Source: Lineus longissimus (lineage: Eukaryota; Nemertea; Pilidiophora; Heteronemertea; Lineidae). Taken from it: 64,000 nt of DNA. Position 1 is the first letter of the stretch. Each line of letters opens with the position of its first letter. This document shows positions 63,708 to 64,000 of this stretch, one piece after another. The DNA is taken from assembly GCF_910592395.1 (NCBI RefSeq), contig NC_088318.1, forward strand, positions 11,532,349 through 11,596,348, read 5' to 3'. A model generated the notes under the pieces. That model did no database searches. It had not been told where the DNA came from and saw only the letters and a list, made by a program, of their open reading frames with translations. The translations under genes were made by a program, and so were the position numbers.

Positions 63708-63773
63708 GCCTCTAATCCAAGCAGGCTGTGATATGACTTGTTGTAACACATCACAGCCACTTGAATCGGAGGC
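63708..63773 (-). ncRNA. mir-2: miR-2-family microRNA hairpin, copy 1 (5'-most in window)
   Basis: The predicted mature 3' arm is TATCACAGCCTGCTTGGATT (63711-63733), a known style of miR-2 variant with CTGCTTGGAT after the seed. The 5' arm contains CAAGTGGCTGTGATGTG and pairs tightly across a loop of about 10 nt. In known clusters miR-71 lies 5' of miR-2; I see no miR-71 between here and base 64000. Confidence 0.9.
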
Positions 63774-64000
63774 AGACACCACCTCATCACTGACGATCCT
63801 TTTTTTAAAACTGTCTCTGACCACTCTGGCCATTATTCCTCTCCTTTTAAAATCCTGACAATGATGTCTCTGACATAATCCTGTAAAGCTATCCAGCACA
63901 AAATATAAACCCATTTGCAATTAGCAACACTAGACTTCATAAAGGTCTGGAATCCAATAAAGACGTTGAAAACTTGGAGAGGTTACTCGCAGGTTAGAAA

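Noticed and set aside
60838-63773. CRISPR-like or MITE explanation for the recurring ~60-bp hairpins
   Set aside because: Spacing is irregular, all lie in the same orientation, and the arms match miR-2 mature sequences and their star strands. There is no target duplication.
63774-64000. miR-71, expected 5' of a miR-2 cluster
   Set aside because: No sequence resembling miR-71 (TGAAAGACATGGGTAG) is found on either strand here; it would have to lie beyond the window.

Overview
This is animal nuclear DNA: intron-rich genes with GT-AG (and two GC-AG) introns, large introns, and abundant DNA transposons, MITEs and minisatellites. A cluster of six miR-2-family hairpins at the right end points to a protostome, because miR-2 is known as a protostome-specific microRNA family. 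Gene structure and repeat style suggest a lophotrochozoan (mollusc, annelid, brachiopod or relative), but the species cannot be fixed from the sequence. I built the gene models by hand from splice signals and reading phase. In the five multi-exon models, codon phase agrees across every junction inside the window.

Layout. (1) 0.7-3.5 kb, plus strand: five-exon DUF1295/steroid 5-alpha-reductase-like membrane protein. (2) 5.3-12.1 kb, minus strand: nine-exon single-pass receptor with signal peptide, two CUB domains, three LDL-receptor class A modules, a membrane helix and a cytoplasmic tail; the order recalls NETO proteins. (3) 12.1-17.7 kb: no convincing gene, one foldback element. (4) 17.7-27.0 kb, minus strand: ten-exon NACHT-WD40 STAND NTPase of the NWD1/NWD2 type, about 1352 residues. 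(5) 27-32 kb: minisatellites, a 120-bp tandem duplication and a foldback repeat block.

(6) 32.0-47.9 kb is the most striking object: one 15.9-kb DNA transposon with almost identical 676/675-bp terminal inverted repeats and a perfect 6-bp target-site duplication. It carries two apparently intact, convergent, intron-containing genes. One encodes a DDE (rve-type) integrase/transposase. The other, of 11 exons, encodes a HECT-type E3 ubiquitin ligase with the catalytic cysteine and a UIM-like motif. Each gene starts just inside one inverted repeat, so the repeats probably act as promoters. The 6-bp duplication and TAT...ATA ends fit what I remember of the IS3EU superfamily. A mariner-type MITE is nested inside.

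(7) 48.2-50.5 kb: a decayed pogo/Tigger-like element with TA target duplication. (8) 50.5-54.7 kb: MITE and minisatellite sequence without a recognisable gene. (9) 54.7 kb to the right edge, minus strand: the gene for protein phosphatase 4 regulatory subunit 1 (PPP4R1). Its first exon in the window follows an intron of more than 3.3 kb that holds the six miR-2 hairpins in the same orientation, so they are probably co-transcribed with the host gene. The PPP4R1 N-terminus, and a possible miR-71, would lie beyond base 64000.
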